Shown here: positions 8,146-17,401 of the stretch, in pieces | How positions within the stretch are numbered: the first letter of the stretch is position 1 | How the letters are laid out: each line of letters begins with the position of its first letter | Origin: Bacteroidaceae bacterium | GTDB taxonomy: Bacteria > Bacteroidota > Bacteroidia > Bacteroidales > Bacteroidaceae | Length of the DNA: 64,000 nucleotides | Direction of reading: 5' to 3' | NCBI GenBank assembly: GCA_017534535.1 | Contig: JAFXVZ010000028.1 | Location: forward strand, 1 to 64,000 | Notes under the pieces: model-generated | Told to the model about the DNA's origin: nothing | The model's database searches: none | What the model saw: the letters and a program-made list of their open reading frames with translations, nothing else | Translations under genes and position numbers: made by a program

Positions 8146-8825
8146 ATAATAAATTGATGGATAATGAGAATCCAATAACGTTCGATGGTCAACGTTCGAC
8201 GGTCAACGTGCAATCGTCAATGGTCAATTGCTTGAAGTTCAATGAAATTAAGGCTGTTAGTGTGTTCTGTGCATCGAGTACGCAAGTGGATGGTGCTTAT
8301 TTCGAAGCAGCTTCAAGATTAGGTGCCCTTTTGGCGAAGCATGGAGTGACCTTGGTATATGGAGGTGGTGCTGTAGGATTGATGGGTGCCATTTGCGATG
8401 CCGTAAAGGCACATGGAGGCAAGGCCATAGGTGTGATACCTCGTTTTATGGTGGAGAAAGGTTGGTTGCGTCCAGGTCTTGACGAGGTGATTGAGGTGGA
8501 AACGATGGCAGAACGCAAACGCATTATGTCAGAGATTTCAGATGCTGCTATCGCCTTGCCTGGGGGTGTGGGTACTTTTGACGAACTGATGGATATTGTG
8601 GCATTGAAGAAGTTGGGTTTGTACCTTAAACCCATTGTCATCGTCAACACGCGGGGCTATTACCAGCCTTTGGCAGAGTTGTTGGAAAGATCGGTGGCTG
8701 AGAACTTCCAAGACAAGAAGTTCTGTCACGTGTGGAAGATGACCGATACGCCAGAAGAAGCAGTAGAAACCATATTCTCAGAACCTTACTGGACAGAAGA
8801 TGTGATTGTGAAAGCTGCTTTATGA
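8142..8825 (+). CDS. LOG-family nucleotide phosphoribohydrolase
   Basis: 227 residues. LOG/YvdD-family enzymes cleave nucleoside 5'-monophosphates to base and ribose phosphate. Both signatures are present: YGGGAVGLMG near residue 74 and LPGGVGTFDE near 142, in a Rossmann fold starting at about residue 37 (KAVSVFCASS). The first 35 residues are encoded by simple repeats (8179-8230) and are unlike the family; an in-frame ATG at 8220 inside the repeat would give a more typical protein. It overlaps its neighbours on both sides by ATGA junctions. Confidence 0.88.
   Translation: MNNKLMDNENPITFDGQRSTVNVQSSMVNCLKFNEIKAVSVFCASSTQVDGAYFEAASRLGALLAKHGVTLVYGGGAVGLMGAICDAVKAHGGKAIGVIPRFMVEKGWLRPGLDEVIEVETMAERKRIMSEISDAAIALPGGVGTFDELMDIVALKKLGLYLKPIVIVNTRGYYQPLAELLERSVAENFQDKKFCHVWKMTDTPEEAVETIFSEPYWTEDVIVKAAL
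8179..8230. repeat. Diverged 14-bp tandem repeat in the LOG N-terminus
   Basis: Two units CGTTCGAYGGTCAA (8179-8192, 8193-8206) are followed by a GTGCAATCGTCAATGG segment and CAATTG, the same word family as at 7367-7414. It lies in the coding frame before the conserved Rossmann fold. Confidence 0.8.
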
Positions 8826-9517
8826 CAGGCGAACCGATTCCATATCTGTTACGGACTGATGATGCCTTGACGCTGACTTTGTTCTTTTGCGTTCTATTGG
8901 TAGTGTTTACTGTGGTTTTGTTGGGCAGGCCTTTGATGCGCAAGATTGAGCAGATGCCCCTCTTTGCTTATAGACAGAACGATAAGACAGGCATTGAGAC
9001 CCCAGCAGGCATACATCCTTTGATGCTGACTCATTTAGGTGTCATCATAGGTGCTTTTGCCTTAGCTGTGTCAATACATATTCATCCAGATTTGCCTCTG
9101 TTGCCCTTTCCCACGTTGATCTTGTTGATTGCCTATGTGGTGATAGCTGTTCTATATTTGTGCTTCTGTTGGGTGCTATATCAGTTTGTTGGATGGCTGT
9201 TCTTTGAACCTGATGAGGTGTATATGGCAATAGAGGGTTGGATCAATTCTATGTGTGTTAGTGGACTCCTTCTGTTGCCCCTGACGATATTAGATGTCTA
9301 TTTCAACATCTCTTTCAGTTTACTCCTTTTTTTAGTTTCATTAGCGTTACTTTTGCCAGGTATTTTGCTCTTTTATTGGCTAAAGAAACTTTTTTGTGCA
9401 AATTTTTATGGCAGTTTGTTATTAATTTTGTACCTTTGTGCGCTCGAAATTATTCCCATTATTCTTATGGTTTTGGGAATTGAGCAGTTGAATGGGTATT
9501 TATTATTAAATTATTAG
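8822..9517 (+). CDS. DUF4271 integral membrane protein
   Basis: 231 residues from the ATG at 8822, which overlaps the LOG stop codon. It has several hydrophobic helices: LTLFFCVLLVVFTVVLL near residue 20, a group between 75 and 130, and a strongly hydrophobic C-terminal half ending in ILMVLGIEQLNGYLLLNY. Location before hemD and the overall pattern match the Bacteroidetes DUF4271 family. Function is unknown. It lies in the metK-tyrS run, 17 bases before hemD. Confidence 0.75.
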   Translation: MTGEPIPYLLRTDDALTLTLFFCVLLVVFTVVLLGRPLMRKIEQMPLFAYRQNDKTGIETPAGIHPLMLTHLGVIIGAFALAVSIHIHPDLPLLPFPTLILLIAYVVIAVLYLCFCWVLYQFVGWLFFEPDEVYMAIEGWINSMCVSGLLLLPLTILDVYFNISFSLLLFLVSLALLLPGILLFYWLKKLFCANFYGSLLLILYLCALEIIPIILMVLGIEQLNGYLLLNY

Positions 9518-9534
9518 TTTTAGAAGCTTTGGAA

Positions 9535-10272
9535 ATGAAGAAGTTATTAGTTTCTCAACCCAAGCCTAGTGCCGATAAGTCACCGTATTTCGATATCGCG
9601 GCAAAATATGGTATAGAAATTGAGTTCAAACCGTTTATCAAGGTAGAAAGATTGTCTGCTCGCGAATTTCGTGCGCAGAAGATAAACATATTGGACCATA
9701 CGGCTATTATCTTCACCTCTCGTCATGGCATTGACCATTTCTTCCACCTGTGTGAGGATTTGCGAGTGTCGATTCCTGAAACGATGAAGTATTTCTGCGT
9801 AGCAGAGAAGATTGCCCTCTATATCCAGAAGTATGTGCAGTATCGCAAGCGTAAAGTATTCTATGGCGCTACTGGCAAGTTTGAGGATTTACTTCCGTTG
9901 ATTATGAAGCATAAGTCGGAGAAGTATTTCATCCCTATGTCTGACGTGCATAACGATGATATCAAGAACATGCTTGATGAAAGAAAGATACAACATACTG
10001 AAGGTGTGATGTATCGTACGGTAAGTAATGAGTTTACGCCAGAGGAAATAGCACAGTACGATGGTTTGGTGTTCTTTAGTCCCGCTGGTGTTGCTTCTCT
10101 GCTAAAGAATGACCCTAACTTCAAACAGGGCGATGTGAGAATCGGTACTTTGGGAAGTACTACGGCTCAAGCTGTCAAGGATGCTGGCCTTCGTCTTGAT
10201 TTCCATGCACCAACGGCAGAGGCACCATCAATGACTGCTGCGTTGGAGAATTTTTTGAAAGGACATTCCTAA
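9535..10272 (+). CDS. hemD: Uroporphyrinogen-III synthase-like protein
   Basis: 245 residues. HemD cyclises hydroxymethylbilane to uroporphyrinogen III in haem synthesis. Sequence pattern fits the two-lobed family: MKKLLVSQPKP at the start, IIFTSRHGIDHFF in the first lobe, and VFFSPAGVASLL with IGTLGSTTAQAVKDAGL in the second. The ATG at 9535 is preferred to a TTG two codons earlier. It precedes rnpA, the usual Bacteroidetes order. In this phylum such proteins may act outside haem synthesis, and no other hem gene is in view. Confidence 0.85.
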   Translation: MKKLLVSQPKPSADKSPYFDIAAKYGIEIEFKPFIKVERLSAREFRAQKINILDHTAIIFTSRHGIDHFFHLCEDLRVSIPETMKYFCVAEKIALYIQKYVQYRKRKVFYGATGKFEDLLPLIMKHKSEKYFIPMSDVHNDDIKNMLDERKIQHTEGVMYRTVSNEFTPEEIAQYDGLVFFSPAGVASLLKNDPNFKQGDVRIGTLGSTTAQAVKDAGLRLDFHAPTAEAPSMTAALENFLKGHS

Positions 10273-10284
10273 TACACAATATGT

Positions 10285-10713
10285 ATGCCCAACACACTGA
10301 AGAAAGCCGAAAGGCTTGACCGTAAAAAGGTGATTGGGAAGATGTTTATAGGAGGGGCAGGTGCCCATTCTTTCACAGTCTTCCCGCTTCGTGTGGTTTG
10401 CCTTACGGAGCCTGAGCTGAAGTCTCAGGCTTCTGTACTTATATCCGTTTCCAAGCGTTATTTCAAGCATGCTGTGGATCGTAACCGGGTGAAACGTCAA
10501 ATCCGCGAGGCTTATCGACTGAACAAGGCCCCTCTGGTGGAAGCTTTAGCCAATAGGAAGGAGAAGTTGGCTTTGGCATTCATCTACTTGAGTGACGAGT
10601 TGATTGCTACCTCGTTTCTGCAGAAACGTATGTGCATAGCTTTGGACAAATTGGTAGAGAAGTTGTCTTCAAATCAATTAAATCCTGTGACTGATGAGGA
10701 AGGTGCTGAGTGA
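10285..10713 (+). CDS. rnpA: Ribonuclease P protein component
   Basis: 142 residues. It is the protein subunit that assists the RNase P RNA in maturing tRNA 5' ends. The RNA-binding signature is clear: [23 protein letters not shown] (residues about 53-75), with the RNR motif. The N-terminus has [16 protein letters not shown]. It overlaps yidD by 20 bases, a common pairing. Confidence 0.96.
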   Translation: MPNTLKKAERLDRKKVIGKMFIGGAGAHSFTVFPLRVVCLTEPELKSQASVLISVSKRYFKHAVDRNRVKRQIREAYRLNKAPLVEALANRKEKLALAFIYLSDELIATSFLQKRMCIALDKLVEKLSSNQLNPVTDEEGAE

Positions 10714-10915
10714 AATATTGTTGGCACCCATCTACTTCTATCAGCGTTTTATCTCGCCGATGCTGGGACCTTCCTGCCGATTTACCCCCACCTGTTCACA
10801 GTATGCGGTAGAGGCTATCAAGAAGCATGGCCCATTCAAAGGTTTGTATTTGGCAATTAGACGCATTTTGAGATGTCATCCTTGGGGTGGCTCAGGTTAT
10901 GACCCCGTGCCATGA
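10694..10915 (+). CDS. yidD: Membrane protein insertion efficiency factor YidD
   Basis: 73 residues. YidD-family proteins are small peripheral membrane proteins linked to YidC-dependent insertion. The family fingerprint is complete: [17 protein letters not shown], then [19 protein letters not shown], then [17 protein letters not shown]. Three cysteines of the family are kept. It overlaps rnpA and the next gene. Confidence 0.97.
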   Translation: MRKVLSEILLAPIYFYQRFISPMLGPSCRFTPTCSQYAVEAIKKHGPFKGLYLAIRRILRCHPWGGSGYDPVP

Positions 10916-11556
10916 GTGTAGAGTTATTAGATATCCATACCCATCAAACTGATGGGATACCAGGGGAAGCGATTATTAACAAGATGCCCAAAGAACTGGT
11001 GATTGAGCCAGGGAAATGGTATTCTGTGGGTATTCATCCTTGGTTTATTTACGAAATGGGAAAGGAAGATAAAGACTTGTTGTACGAGTTGGTAAAACAT
11101 CCTCAGGTTATAGCGGTAGGCGAGGCTGGATTTGATAGAGCGAAAGATTATTTTGAGGCTGATCAAATGTCGTTTTTTGCAGAACAGGCATTCATTGCAG
11201 AGGAAGTAGATAAGCCTCTAATCATCCACATGGTGAAAGCTGCTGATTTGCTTTTGGCTGAGAATAAAAAGCTGATGCCCAAGATGCCTTGGATCATCCA
11301 TGGCTTTCGTGGAAAGTCAGAGTTGGCTCATCAGTTGTTGGATGCGGGCATGTATCTCTCGTTTGGCGAACGGTATAATGTTGGGGCTTTACGAGCTACA
11401 CCCCTTGACCACATGTTTCTGGAAACAGATGAGGCAATTTGTGGCATACACCATATTTATAACAAGGTGGCAGATGATTTGGGTATGGATGTAGAAGTAT
11501 TAAAGGAACAAATGAAAAAGAACATCGGCCGTTTCTTTTTCAAAAAAAAGTCGTAA
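10912..11556 (+). CDS. TatD-family metal-dependent hydrolase
   Basis: 214 residues, shorter than typical TatD (about 260). The metal-binding LDIHTH is at residues 5-10, AVGEAGFD near 69, LIIHMVKA near 103, WIIHGFRG near 123, and FLETDEA near 168. A TIM-barrel amidohydrolase or DNase is expected in the cytosol. It overlaps yidD by four bases, and its stop codon overlaps the -7 box of tyrS. Confidence 0.88.
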   Translation: MSVELLDIHTHQTDGIPGEAIINKMPKELVIEPGKWYSVGIHPWFIYEMGKEDKDLLYELVKHPQVIAVGEAGFDRAKDYFEADQMSFFAEQAFIAEEVDKPLIIHMVKAADLLLAENKKLMPKMPWIIHGFRGKSELAHQLLDAGMYLSFGERYNVGALRATPLDHMFLETDEAICGIHHIYNKVADDLGMDVEVLKEQMKKNIGRFFFKKKS

Positions 11557-11561
11557 CTTTG
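11554..11561 (+). promoter_or_regulatory. tyrS -7 promoter box
   Basis: TAACTTTG matches the TAnnTTTG consensus and overlaps the stop codon of the TatD-like gene, 33 bases before the tyrS start. A clear -33 element is not seen. Confidence 0.5.
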
Positions 11562-11593
11562 TGGCCTAAAAGAAAAAAACATACTAACATACA

Positions 11594-12898
11594 ATGAAAA
11601 AGAACTTTGTTGAAGAATTGAAGTGGCGTGGTATGCTGGCGCAAATCATGCCGGGAACTGAAGAACTGCTTCAGAAAGAAATGGTGACGGCTTACTTGGG
11701 TACTGACCCAACAGCAGACTCTTTGCACATTGGTCACCTGTGTGGTATCATGATGCTTAGGCACTTCCAGCGTTGCGGACACAAGCCTATCATCTTGGTG
11801 GGTGGCGCAACAGGTATGATTGGTGACCCCTCTGGCAAAAGCCAGGAGAGAAATCTGCTGGATGCTGAGACTTTGTATCACAACCAGGAGTGTATCAAGA
11901 AGCAGGTGGCTAAGTTCCTAGACTTTGAAAGCAAGGAGGAGAATGCTGCAGAGATGGTGAATAACTACGATTGGATGAAGGATTTCACTTTCCTGGATTT
12001 TGCTCGTGAGGTGGGTAAGCACATCACCGTCAATTATATGATGGCTAAGGATTCTGTGCAGAAGCGTCTGAATGGCGAGGCTCGTGACGGCTTGTCGTTT
12101 ACGGAGTTCACCTATCAGTTACTGCAGGGCTACGATTTCCTGCACCTGTATCGAACCAAGCATTGTAAACTTCAAATGGGCGGTAATGACCAGTGGGGTA
12201 ACATTACTACGGGAACAGAGTTGATTCGTCGTACCCTGGGTATCGAGAACGAAGCATTCGCCCTGACTTGTCCGCTAATTACCAAGGCAGATGGTAAGAA
12301 GTTTGGTAAGACAGAGAGTGGCAATATCTGGCTTGACCCGAAGCGCACAACTCCTTATAAGTTCTATCAGTTCTGGCTGAATGTGAGCGATGAAGATGCT
12401 GAAAAGTACATAAAGATTTTCACTAGCTTAGAGAAAGAGACTATTGACGCACTGGTGGCTGAACATCAGCAAGACCCCGGCCGTCGTATCCTGCAGAAGC
12501 GTTTGGCGCAGGAGGTAACCATTATGGTTCACTCTGAGGCAGATTACAATGCAGCGGTTGAGGCTTCTGGCATTTTGTTTGGTAACAATACCCACGATGC
12601 TTTGTTGAAACTGGATGAAGAAACCCTGTTGGCTGTGTTTGAGGGTGTACCTCAGTTTGAGGTGGAGCGTAGCTTGTTTGTTGGTGGCGTGAAAGCTGTG
12701 GATCTGTTTGCAGAGCATACCAAGGTATTTCCATCAAAGGGTGAGATGCGTAAATTGGTGCAGGGTGGTGGCGTTTCCATGAACAAAGAGAAGCTCACTG
12801 CTTTTGACCAACAGGTTACTGAAGCCGATTTATTGAACGGTAAATACCTGTTAGTTCAGCGTGGTAAGAAGAATTATTACCTGCTTTTGGCGAAATGA
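11594..12898 (+). CDS. tyrS: Tyrosine-tRNA ligase
   Basis: 434 residues. It charges tRNA-Tyr. The class I signature is [10 protein letters not shown] (residues about 43-52) and the KMSKS-type loop is KFGKTESG (about 235). The C-terminal part (about 365-430) is an S4-like RNA-binding domain ([12 protein letters not shown]). It closes the plus-strand housekeeping run; no strong terminator follows at once. Confidence 0.97.
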   Translation: MKKNFVEELKWRGMLAQIMPGTEELLQKEMVTAYLGTDPTADSLHIGHLCGIMMLRHFQRCGHKPIILVGGATGMIGDPSGKSQERNLLDAETLYHNQECIKKQVAKFLDFESKEENAAEMVNNYDWMKDFTFLDFAREVGKHITVNYMMAKDSVQKRLNGEARDGLSFTEFTYQLLQGYDFLHLYRTKHCKLQMGGNDQWGNITTGTELIRRTLGIENEAFALTCPLITKADGKKFGKTESGNIWLDPKRTTPYKFYQFWLNVSDEDAEKYIKIFTSLEKETIDALVAEHQQDPGRRILQKRLAQEVTIMVHSEADYNAAVEASGILFGNNTHDALLKLDEETLLAVFEGVPQFEVERSLFVGGVKAVDLFAEHTKVFPSKGEMRKLVQGGGVSMNKEKLTAFDQQVTEADLLNGKYLLVQRGKKNYYLLLAK

Positions 12899-12950
12899 GT
12901 GTGATAAATACATTAAAATACGTTAATTTAGTGTTTTTTTTACACGAAAT

Positions 12951-12982
12951 ATTGCAGGTATTAAAGAATTGTTCTATATTTG
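12951..12982 (+). promoter_or_regulatory. Promoter of the candidate small RNA
   Basis: ATTG at 12951-12954, a 20-bp spacer and TATATTTG at 12975-12982 form a good Bacteroidetes promoter with no reading frame behind it. Confidence 0.65.
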
Positions 12983-12988
12983 CACTAT

Positions 12989-13173
12989 CATATTAGAAAT
13001 AATATGAACGCCTTTGGGAAAAGGTTCAAGCTATCAAGGTTCTTGATTGCTTTCATAATTTAAGAAAAGTGTATGACAGACTAGGTAAATATTTTTGGTC
13101 TTTATTCTTTGTGAAAAGCGTAAAGGTGGTTAAAGGATGAAGGTTGCTCTCCCGAGCAGCCTTCACTCTTTTT
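12989..13173 (+). ncRNA. Candidate small RNA of about 185 nt
   Basis: A promoter is followed by a gene-free segment that ends in a strong intrinsic terminator. Local hairpins can be read by eye: GAA/TTC plus CCTTT/AAAGG around 13005-13030, TCAAG-GTT-CTTGA just after, CATA/TATG, and AGACTA/TGGTCT. The 3' end is the terminator stem. The length is in the range of 6S RNA, but the ends do not pair as in 6S and I do not recognise a known family. Start is estimated as about 7 bases after the -7 box. Confidence 0.5.
13138..13173 (+). terminator. Strong intrinsic terminator of the small RNA
   Basis: TGAAGGTTGCTC and GAGCAGCCTTCA pair over 12 bp (one G-U) around a TCCC loop, followed by CTCTTTTT. Confidence 0.85.
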
Positions 13174-13184
13174 ATAAAGAAACT

Positions 13185-13204
13185 CTCCCCTAAGGGGGGG
13201 GGAG
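13185..13204. terminator. CTCCCC/GGGGAG hairpin between convergent transcripts
   Basis: CTCCCC at 13185-13190 and GGGGAG at 13199-13204 can pair. It lies just after the stop of the tricorn-like gene (minus strand) and could terminate it; the U-tract on that strand is weak. Confidence 0.35.
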
Positions 13205-13213
13205 CTTTTCATG

Positions 13214-16200
13214 TTATTTACCGTCAATCTCCTTCAGTAATTCATCCACAGCAGCTTTCAACTGGGAATCCATACCTTTCACAACGGTGTCTGGCGCATT
13301 GGCTATCAAGATGTCTGGTTCAAGTTGGCTGTTCTCCAACCAAGTGCCCTCCTCTGTTCGATAGCCAATCACAGGCACACCAAATACCATGGTTGGATCT
13401 TGCAAGGTTTCCCACATTACACTACTCATGGTACCTGGTACGGGCATACCAACCAGCTTGCCTATCTTCTCGTGCTGATATACCCAAGGGGTACCATGTG
13501 CATTACTGTAGTTAGCTTCGCACTGAATCATAATGCTTGGCTTGTTCCAACGACGGCTTGGCATATCGCAGGCTTCCTCGCCACGAATCACCTGAGTGAG
13601 GTACTTGCTACCACTAAACAATATCTGGATGTCCTCGTGCAGACGACCACCACCGTTAAAGCGTGTGTCTATTACAATGCCTTCCTTTTGGTTGAACTTG
13701 CCGAGGATGTCAGAATAGATGGTTCGATAGCTGGCATCACCCATTGATTCGATGTGTACATAGCCCAATCTGCCATTCGACCACTTCTCCACATCAGCTG
13801 CACGCTGCTTTACCCAACGTTTGTAGAGCAGAGCATTCAGGGCTGATTGCTGGATAGGAAGAACCACCTCGTCCCAACGCTCTTTGGTTTGTGGGTTGTA
13901 GAGGGAAACCAATGTCTTCCTACTAGCCTTGCCGTTCAACAGATTATTATAATTGGTGTTCTCGTCAATCACGATGCCATCAATCTTCTCTACAATCACA
14001 CCAGGTTTTACCTTAGAGTTGGCATGATCGAACGGTCCATTTTCCACTACCTCATCCACCTTTAGGCCTTTGTCGGTATAAGTCCAGTCATATAGCAAAC
14101 CGAGGGTTGCTGTTTGGTCACCATTCAAATTAGGTGAATAACGTCCGCCACTATGTGATACGTTCAGCTCGCCTAGCCATTCACTCAACAACTCCTGGAA
14201 GTCGTAGTTGTTGCTGATGTGAGGCAGGAACTTACGGTAAGCTGTGGTCATCTTCTCCCAATCCGCAAAGGCAATCTTGGGGTCGAAGAGCCTTACTTTT
14301 ACCTGCTGATAAACTCGGTTGAACATATAATCGCGCTCTGCGGCCAAGTCTAGTTTCATCTCAGCATTGAAGCTAATAGGCGTTAACTTGTCACCCTTAG
14401 GGTCGAGCTTCTGCATCCTGGTTCCAAGGATGAAGATGTTCTTGCCCTCTGCATCCATTTCCATCGTACCAGGACCTGCGCCCTTGCTCACCAATTTAGT
14501 TTCATGCTTGCGTAAATCCATCTTCCACAGGTCATAGCCACTCTCGAAAGAAGCAAAGTAATACAGGTTTTCGCCATCTTTGTCAATCATCATTCCGCGC
14601 AAGTTAGATGAATTAGGTGTAACACGTACAATGCGGTCTTCTATGCCTTTGAGCTCTACATTAATAGGTTTAACCTCATCTTTCTTTTCGTCTTTCTTGT
14701 CGCCATCTTTTTTGGCTTCATCCTTGCCTTCAGCTTTCTTCTGTTCCTTCTCTAACTCCTTCTGCAATTCATAGTCTTCCTTGCTTAGGCGATACTTGTC
14801 ATAGGCATCTTGGTTCACAAAGGCCATCATTACATCGTTCTGTGAACCCCAGGAAGCATGACTACGCATACCATAGCGATTGCTCTCGAAGATGATGGCA
14901 TTGCCATCCATCACCCACATAGGGCTACCATCGATGTAACCGCTGTTGGTAAGGTTGGTAATGGCACCACCATTGGCACTTACCAAACCGATGTCTGCGT
15001 ATGGGTCACGCTTGTTGCCGATAAATTCAATGGCAAACCACTTGCCGTCAGGCGACCAGTCATAGCTGAAACCTCCTGATGTATCAGGCCACTTAGAGCC
15101 ATCTGTTACCGTGCGTACTTTCTTGCTCTCTAAGTTCATCACCTTCAGTTGGCGACGATTCTCTATGAAAGCCAACTCTTTACCATCAGGTGAGAAGGTT
15201 GGATAAGTACGTTCGATGCCGTCATTGCCAGGGAAGAGGGCTTTCTCTTCAATTACTGTAGCATTGGCGAAGTTGGGCTCTTCCTTACGGGCAATCTTGG
15301 CCTCATAGAGGTTCCAATGTCCATCGCGTTCACTGACATACACTAACGTGCGATTGTCCTTACCAAACACAGGACTCGTCTCATTAGCAGCTGTATGGGT
15401 GATTTGCTTGGTAGTATTATACTCTACAGAAGTCACGAAGATTTCGCCTCTAACAGCAAATGTAACTTCCTTACCATCTGGTGATACAGAAGCTGAACGT
15501 GCCCCATTGCTGAACTTCAGGTCAACAGGCAGATTTTCATCATCTCGAGTCAGGTTAATGGCTACCTTCTTGGCACTACCTGATGCAGGTTGTGTATAGA
15601 TTTCACCGTCATAAGTATAGCAGAGGGTACCATTGTTGGCAACAGAAAGGAAACGAACAGGATGATCCTTGTAGGAAGTCACTTGTTGTGCATTCTGTGC
15701 ATTGCCCAAGGTAAAAGAAAACACATTGAATGAGCCACGATTGCGTTCACTCAGGAAATACACCGTCTTGCCATCGGGGGCAATGATGGGGTTACGGTCC
15801 TCACCTGTACGGTTGGTTAAATTAGTGTGCTTACCCGTCTTCACATCATATTGCCAGATGTCTCTGGTGATAGATGAAGTCTGGTGCTTACGCCACTGGT
15901 CCTCCAATCCCTTTTGGTCTTGATAGAGGAACATATTTCCATCCTTGCTGAAGTTCACCATCTCGGCAGGAGTACCCAATACCTGAGTGGTTCTACCTCC
16001 TGCACTTGGCACTCTATAGAGCTCTGTCATTTGTGCACGAGGGAACAAGGCGCTAGATGCCGGGTCTTGGATGGTAGCTGAGAACAATATGTACTTGCCA
16101 TCAGGAGTAAATGTCCAGGGAGTTTCAGCGGCAGAGTTGGTGGTCAGGCACTTGGCAGAGCCACCATCAGCAGGCATCACATAGATGTCGAAGTTGCCGT

Positions 16201-16450
16201 TTCGGTCACTGGCAAAAGCTACCTGTCTGCCGTCAGGTGACCAGAGGGGATTACACTCGTAAGAGTCCTGGGTGGTGAGCTGGATAGCTGTGCCACCTTG
16301 CGAACTTACTTTATAAATGTCACCTTTGTAGCAGAAGAGTATCTGCTGACCGTCAGGTGAGATCTGAACATCACGCAACCACAACGGGGTTATTGCCATA
16401 GTGCTCAGCGAAAGCATGGCCGAAGCCATCAAGGTTAATAATTTCTTCAT
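13214..16450 (-). CDS. Tricorn-like S41 peptidase with beta-propeller and PDZ domain
   Basis: About 1078 residues from the ATG at 16450, which gives a clean signal peptide (MKKLLTLMASAMLSLSTMA). Two beta-propeller regions are built of PD40/TolB-like repeats (ISPDGQQILF, WSPDGRQVAFASDRNGN, FTPDGKYILFSA). A lysine- and glutamate-rich segment lies near 555-590. Then come a tricorn C1-type domain with NVSHSGG near 755, a PDZ domain near 770-860, and an S41 domain with IVIDTRFNGGGRLHEDI and the serine segment ANYSNAHGTPW. It is expected to degrade peptides in the periplasm or at the cell surface. Monocistronic, pointing away from tRNA-Gln. Confidence 0.92.
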   Translation of the reverse strand: MKKLLTLMASAMLSLSTMAITPLWLRDVQISPDGQQILFCYKGDIYKVSSQGGTAIQLTTQDSYECNPLWSPDGRQVAFASDRNGNFDIYVMPADGGSAKCLTTNSAAETPWTFTPDGKYILFSATIQDPASSALFPRAQMTELYRVPSAGGRTTQVLGTPAEMVNFSKDGNMFLYQDQKGLEDQWRKHQTSSITRDIWQYDVKTGKHTNLTNRTGEDRNPIIAPDGKTVYFLSERNRGSFNVFSFTLGNAQNAQQVTSYKDHPVRFLSVANNGTLCYTYDGEIYTQPASGSAKKVAINLTRDDENLPVDLKFSNGARSASVSPDGKEVTFAVRGEIFVTSVEYNTTKQITHTAANETSPVFGKDNRTLVYVSERDGHWNLYEAKIARKEEPNFANATVIEEKALFPGNDGIERTYPTFSPDGKELAFIENRRQLKVMNLESKKVRTVTDGSKWPDTSGGFSYDWSPDGKWFAIEFIGNKRDPYADIGLVSANGGAITNLTNSGYIDGSPMWVMDGNAIIFESNRYGMRSHASWGSQNDVMMAFVNQDAYDKYRLSKEDYELQKELEKEQKKAEGKDEAKKDGDKKDEKKDEVKPINVELKGIEDRIVRVTPNSSNLRGMMIDKDGENLYYFASFESGYDLWKMDLRKHETKLVSKGAGPGTMEMDAEGKNIFILGTRMQKLDPKGDKLTPISFNAEMKLDLAAERDYMFNRVYQQVKVRLFDPKIAFADWEKMTTAYRKFLPHISNNYDFQELLSEWLGELNVSHSGGRYSPNLNGDQTATLGLLYDWTYTDKGLKVDEVVENGPFDHANSKVKPGVIVEKIDGIVIDENTNYNNLLNGKASRKTLVSLYNPQTKERWDEVVLPIQQSALNALLYKRWVKQRAADVEKWSNGRLGYVHIESMGDASYRTIYSDILGKFNQKEGIVIDTRFNGGGRLHEDIQILFSGSKYLTQVIRGEEACDMPSRRWNKPSIMIQCEANYSNAHGTPWVYQHEKIGKLVGMPVPGTMSSVMWETLQDPTMVFGVPVIGYRTEEGTWLENSQLEPDILIANAPDTVVKGMDSQLKAAVDELLKEIDGK

Positions 16451-16528
16451 AACGTTGTCTTTTTTAATAATAAATATGGTGTAAAGGTAGTGCATTTTGG
16501 CGGCTTTTGAAAAATATTCGCAAAATAA

Positions 16529-16559
16529 TTGGCAAAATCAATGGAAAAGTGTATCTTTG
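16529..16559 (+). promoter_or_regulatory. tRNA-Gln promoter
   Basis: TTGG at 16529-16532, a 19-bp spacer and TATCTTTG at 16552-16559, about 30 bases before the tRNA. Confidence 0.75.
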
Positions 16560-16589
16560 CACCCGCATTCCATAGGTTGATACATAGTT

Positions 16590-16660
16590 TGGACTATGGT
16601 GTAATGGTAGCACAACAGGTTTTGGTTCTGTTTGACTGAGTTCGAATCTCGGTAGTCCAA
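16590..16660 (+). tRNA. tRNA-Gln (anticodon TTG)
   Basis: The acceptor arms TGGACTA and TAGTCCA pair, with A as discriminator. The anticodon stem ACAGG/TCTGT closes the loop TTTTGGT with anticodon TTG. The T-arm has GTTCGAATC. CCA is not encoded. It has its own promoter and terminator. Confidence 0.97.
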
Positions 16661-16677
16661 CCTATAATAAACAACAC

Positions 16678-16712
16678 ACGCTGGCAGTCTGAGAAGATAG
16701 CCAGCGTTTTTT
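16678..16712 (+). terminator. Intrinsic terminator of tRNA-Gln
   Basis: ACGCTGGC and GCCAGCGT form an 8-bp stem followed by TTTTT. Confidence 0.85.
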
Positions 16713-16732
16713 GTCTCCCTTATGTGAAGAAT

Positions 16733-17401
16733 TTATAGCAACCTAAATTCATAGCCTTCTTCCTTGAAGAACCACATGGCATGGGAGAGGGCATATTGCA
16801 GGTTGCCTCCTTTCCAAGATTTCAAGCTGTCATGGAAGGTGATGATGCTACCATTACGGGTGTATCTTAAGACATTAGACAGTACCTGAGGGGGACGGAG
16901 CTTGCTACTATAATCACGAGTCACGAGGTCCCACATCACAATCTTATAACCAGCCCATTGTAATTTCTTGTATTGATAATGGTTCAGAAATCCGTGAGGA
17001 GGACGGAAAAGGCGGCAATGATTGTTGGTAGTTAGTGGTTGACTATTGATGGTTAATGGTAAATGGTCAATGATTGTTTGGTCTGCTTCTCGCACATCAT
17101 CCATATAACGTAGGGAGTTGCGGTCGAAAAACTTAATGTGATGCATGGTGTGATTTCCGATGCCGTGACCTCGCTCCACCACCATACGGAAAATATCTGG
17201 GTGTTTGCGCACGTTATCGCCAACCATAAAGAAGGTGGCCTTGGCATTAAACTGATCAAGCTTATCGAGCACCCAAGGCGTCACTTCGGGGATAGGTCCA
17301 TCGTCGAAAGTCAGATAGATGGCTTTCTCGTCTGGATCCATCCGCCAAAGTGCCGACGGATACATTTTCTTTAACAGTATATTCGGTTGCTCAATCAGCA
17401 T
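16733..17401 (-). CDS. Polysaccharide deacetylase family protein
   Basis: 222 residues. NodB-homology enzymes remove acetyl groups from polysaccharides such as peptidoglycan or chitin-like polymers. All motifs are visible: TFDDGP (residues about 30-35), the HxxxH metal ligands in HTMHH, RPPHG, and FHDS near the end. No signal peptide is seen. Between the helix VREADQTI and FRPPHG there are about 13 extra residues encoded by the repeat at 17025-17076. The start overlaps the preceding stop (TAATG). Last gene of the GH3-cysS-DUF2723 operon. Confidence 0.9.
   Translation of the reverse strand: MLIEQPNILLKKMYPSALWRMDPDEKAIYLTFDDGPIPEVTPWVLDKLDQFNAKATFFMVGDNVRKHPDIFRMVVERGHGIGNHTMHHIKFFDRNSLRYMDDVREADQTIIDHLPLTINSQPLTTNNHCRLFRPPHGFLNHYQYKKLQWAGYKIVMWDLVTRDYSSKLRPPQVLSNVLRYTRNGSIITFHDSLKSWKGGNLQYALSHAMWFFKEEGYEFRLL
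17025..17076. repeat. GTCAATG-type repeat inside the deacetylase gene
   Basis: On the plus strand the tract reads as reiterated TGGTTGACTATTGATGG, TTAATGGTAAATGG and TCAATGATTG words. It encodes the peptide DHLPLTINSQPLTTNN, in frame, in a loop before the catalytic RPPHG. Confidence 0.7.

Noticed and set aside
12989-13173. 6S RNA
   Set aside because: Length fits, but the two ends do not pair into the long rod with a central bubble; the 3' end is a plain terminator. Left as an unassigned small RNA.
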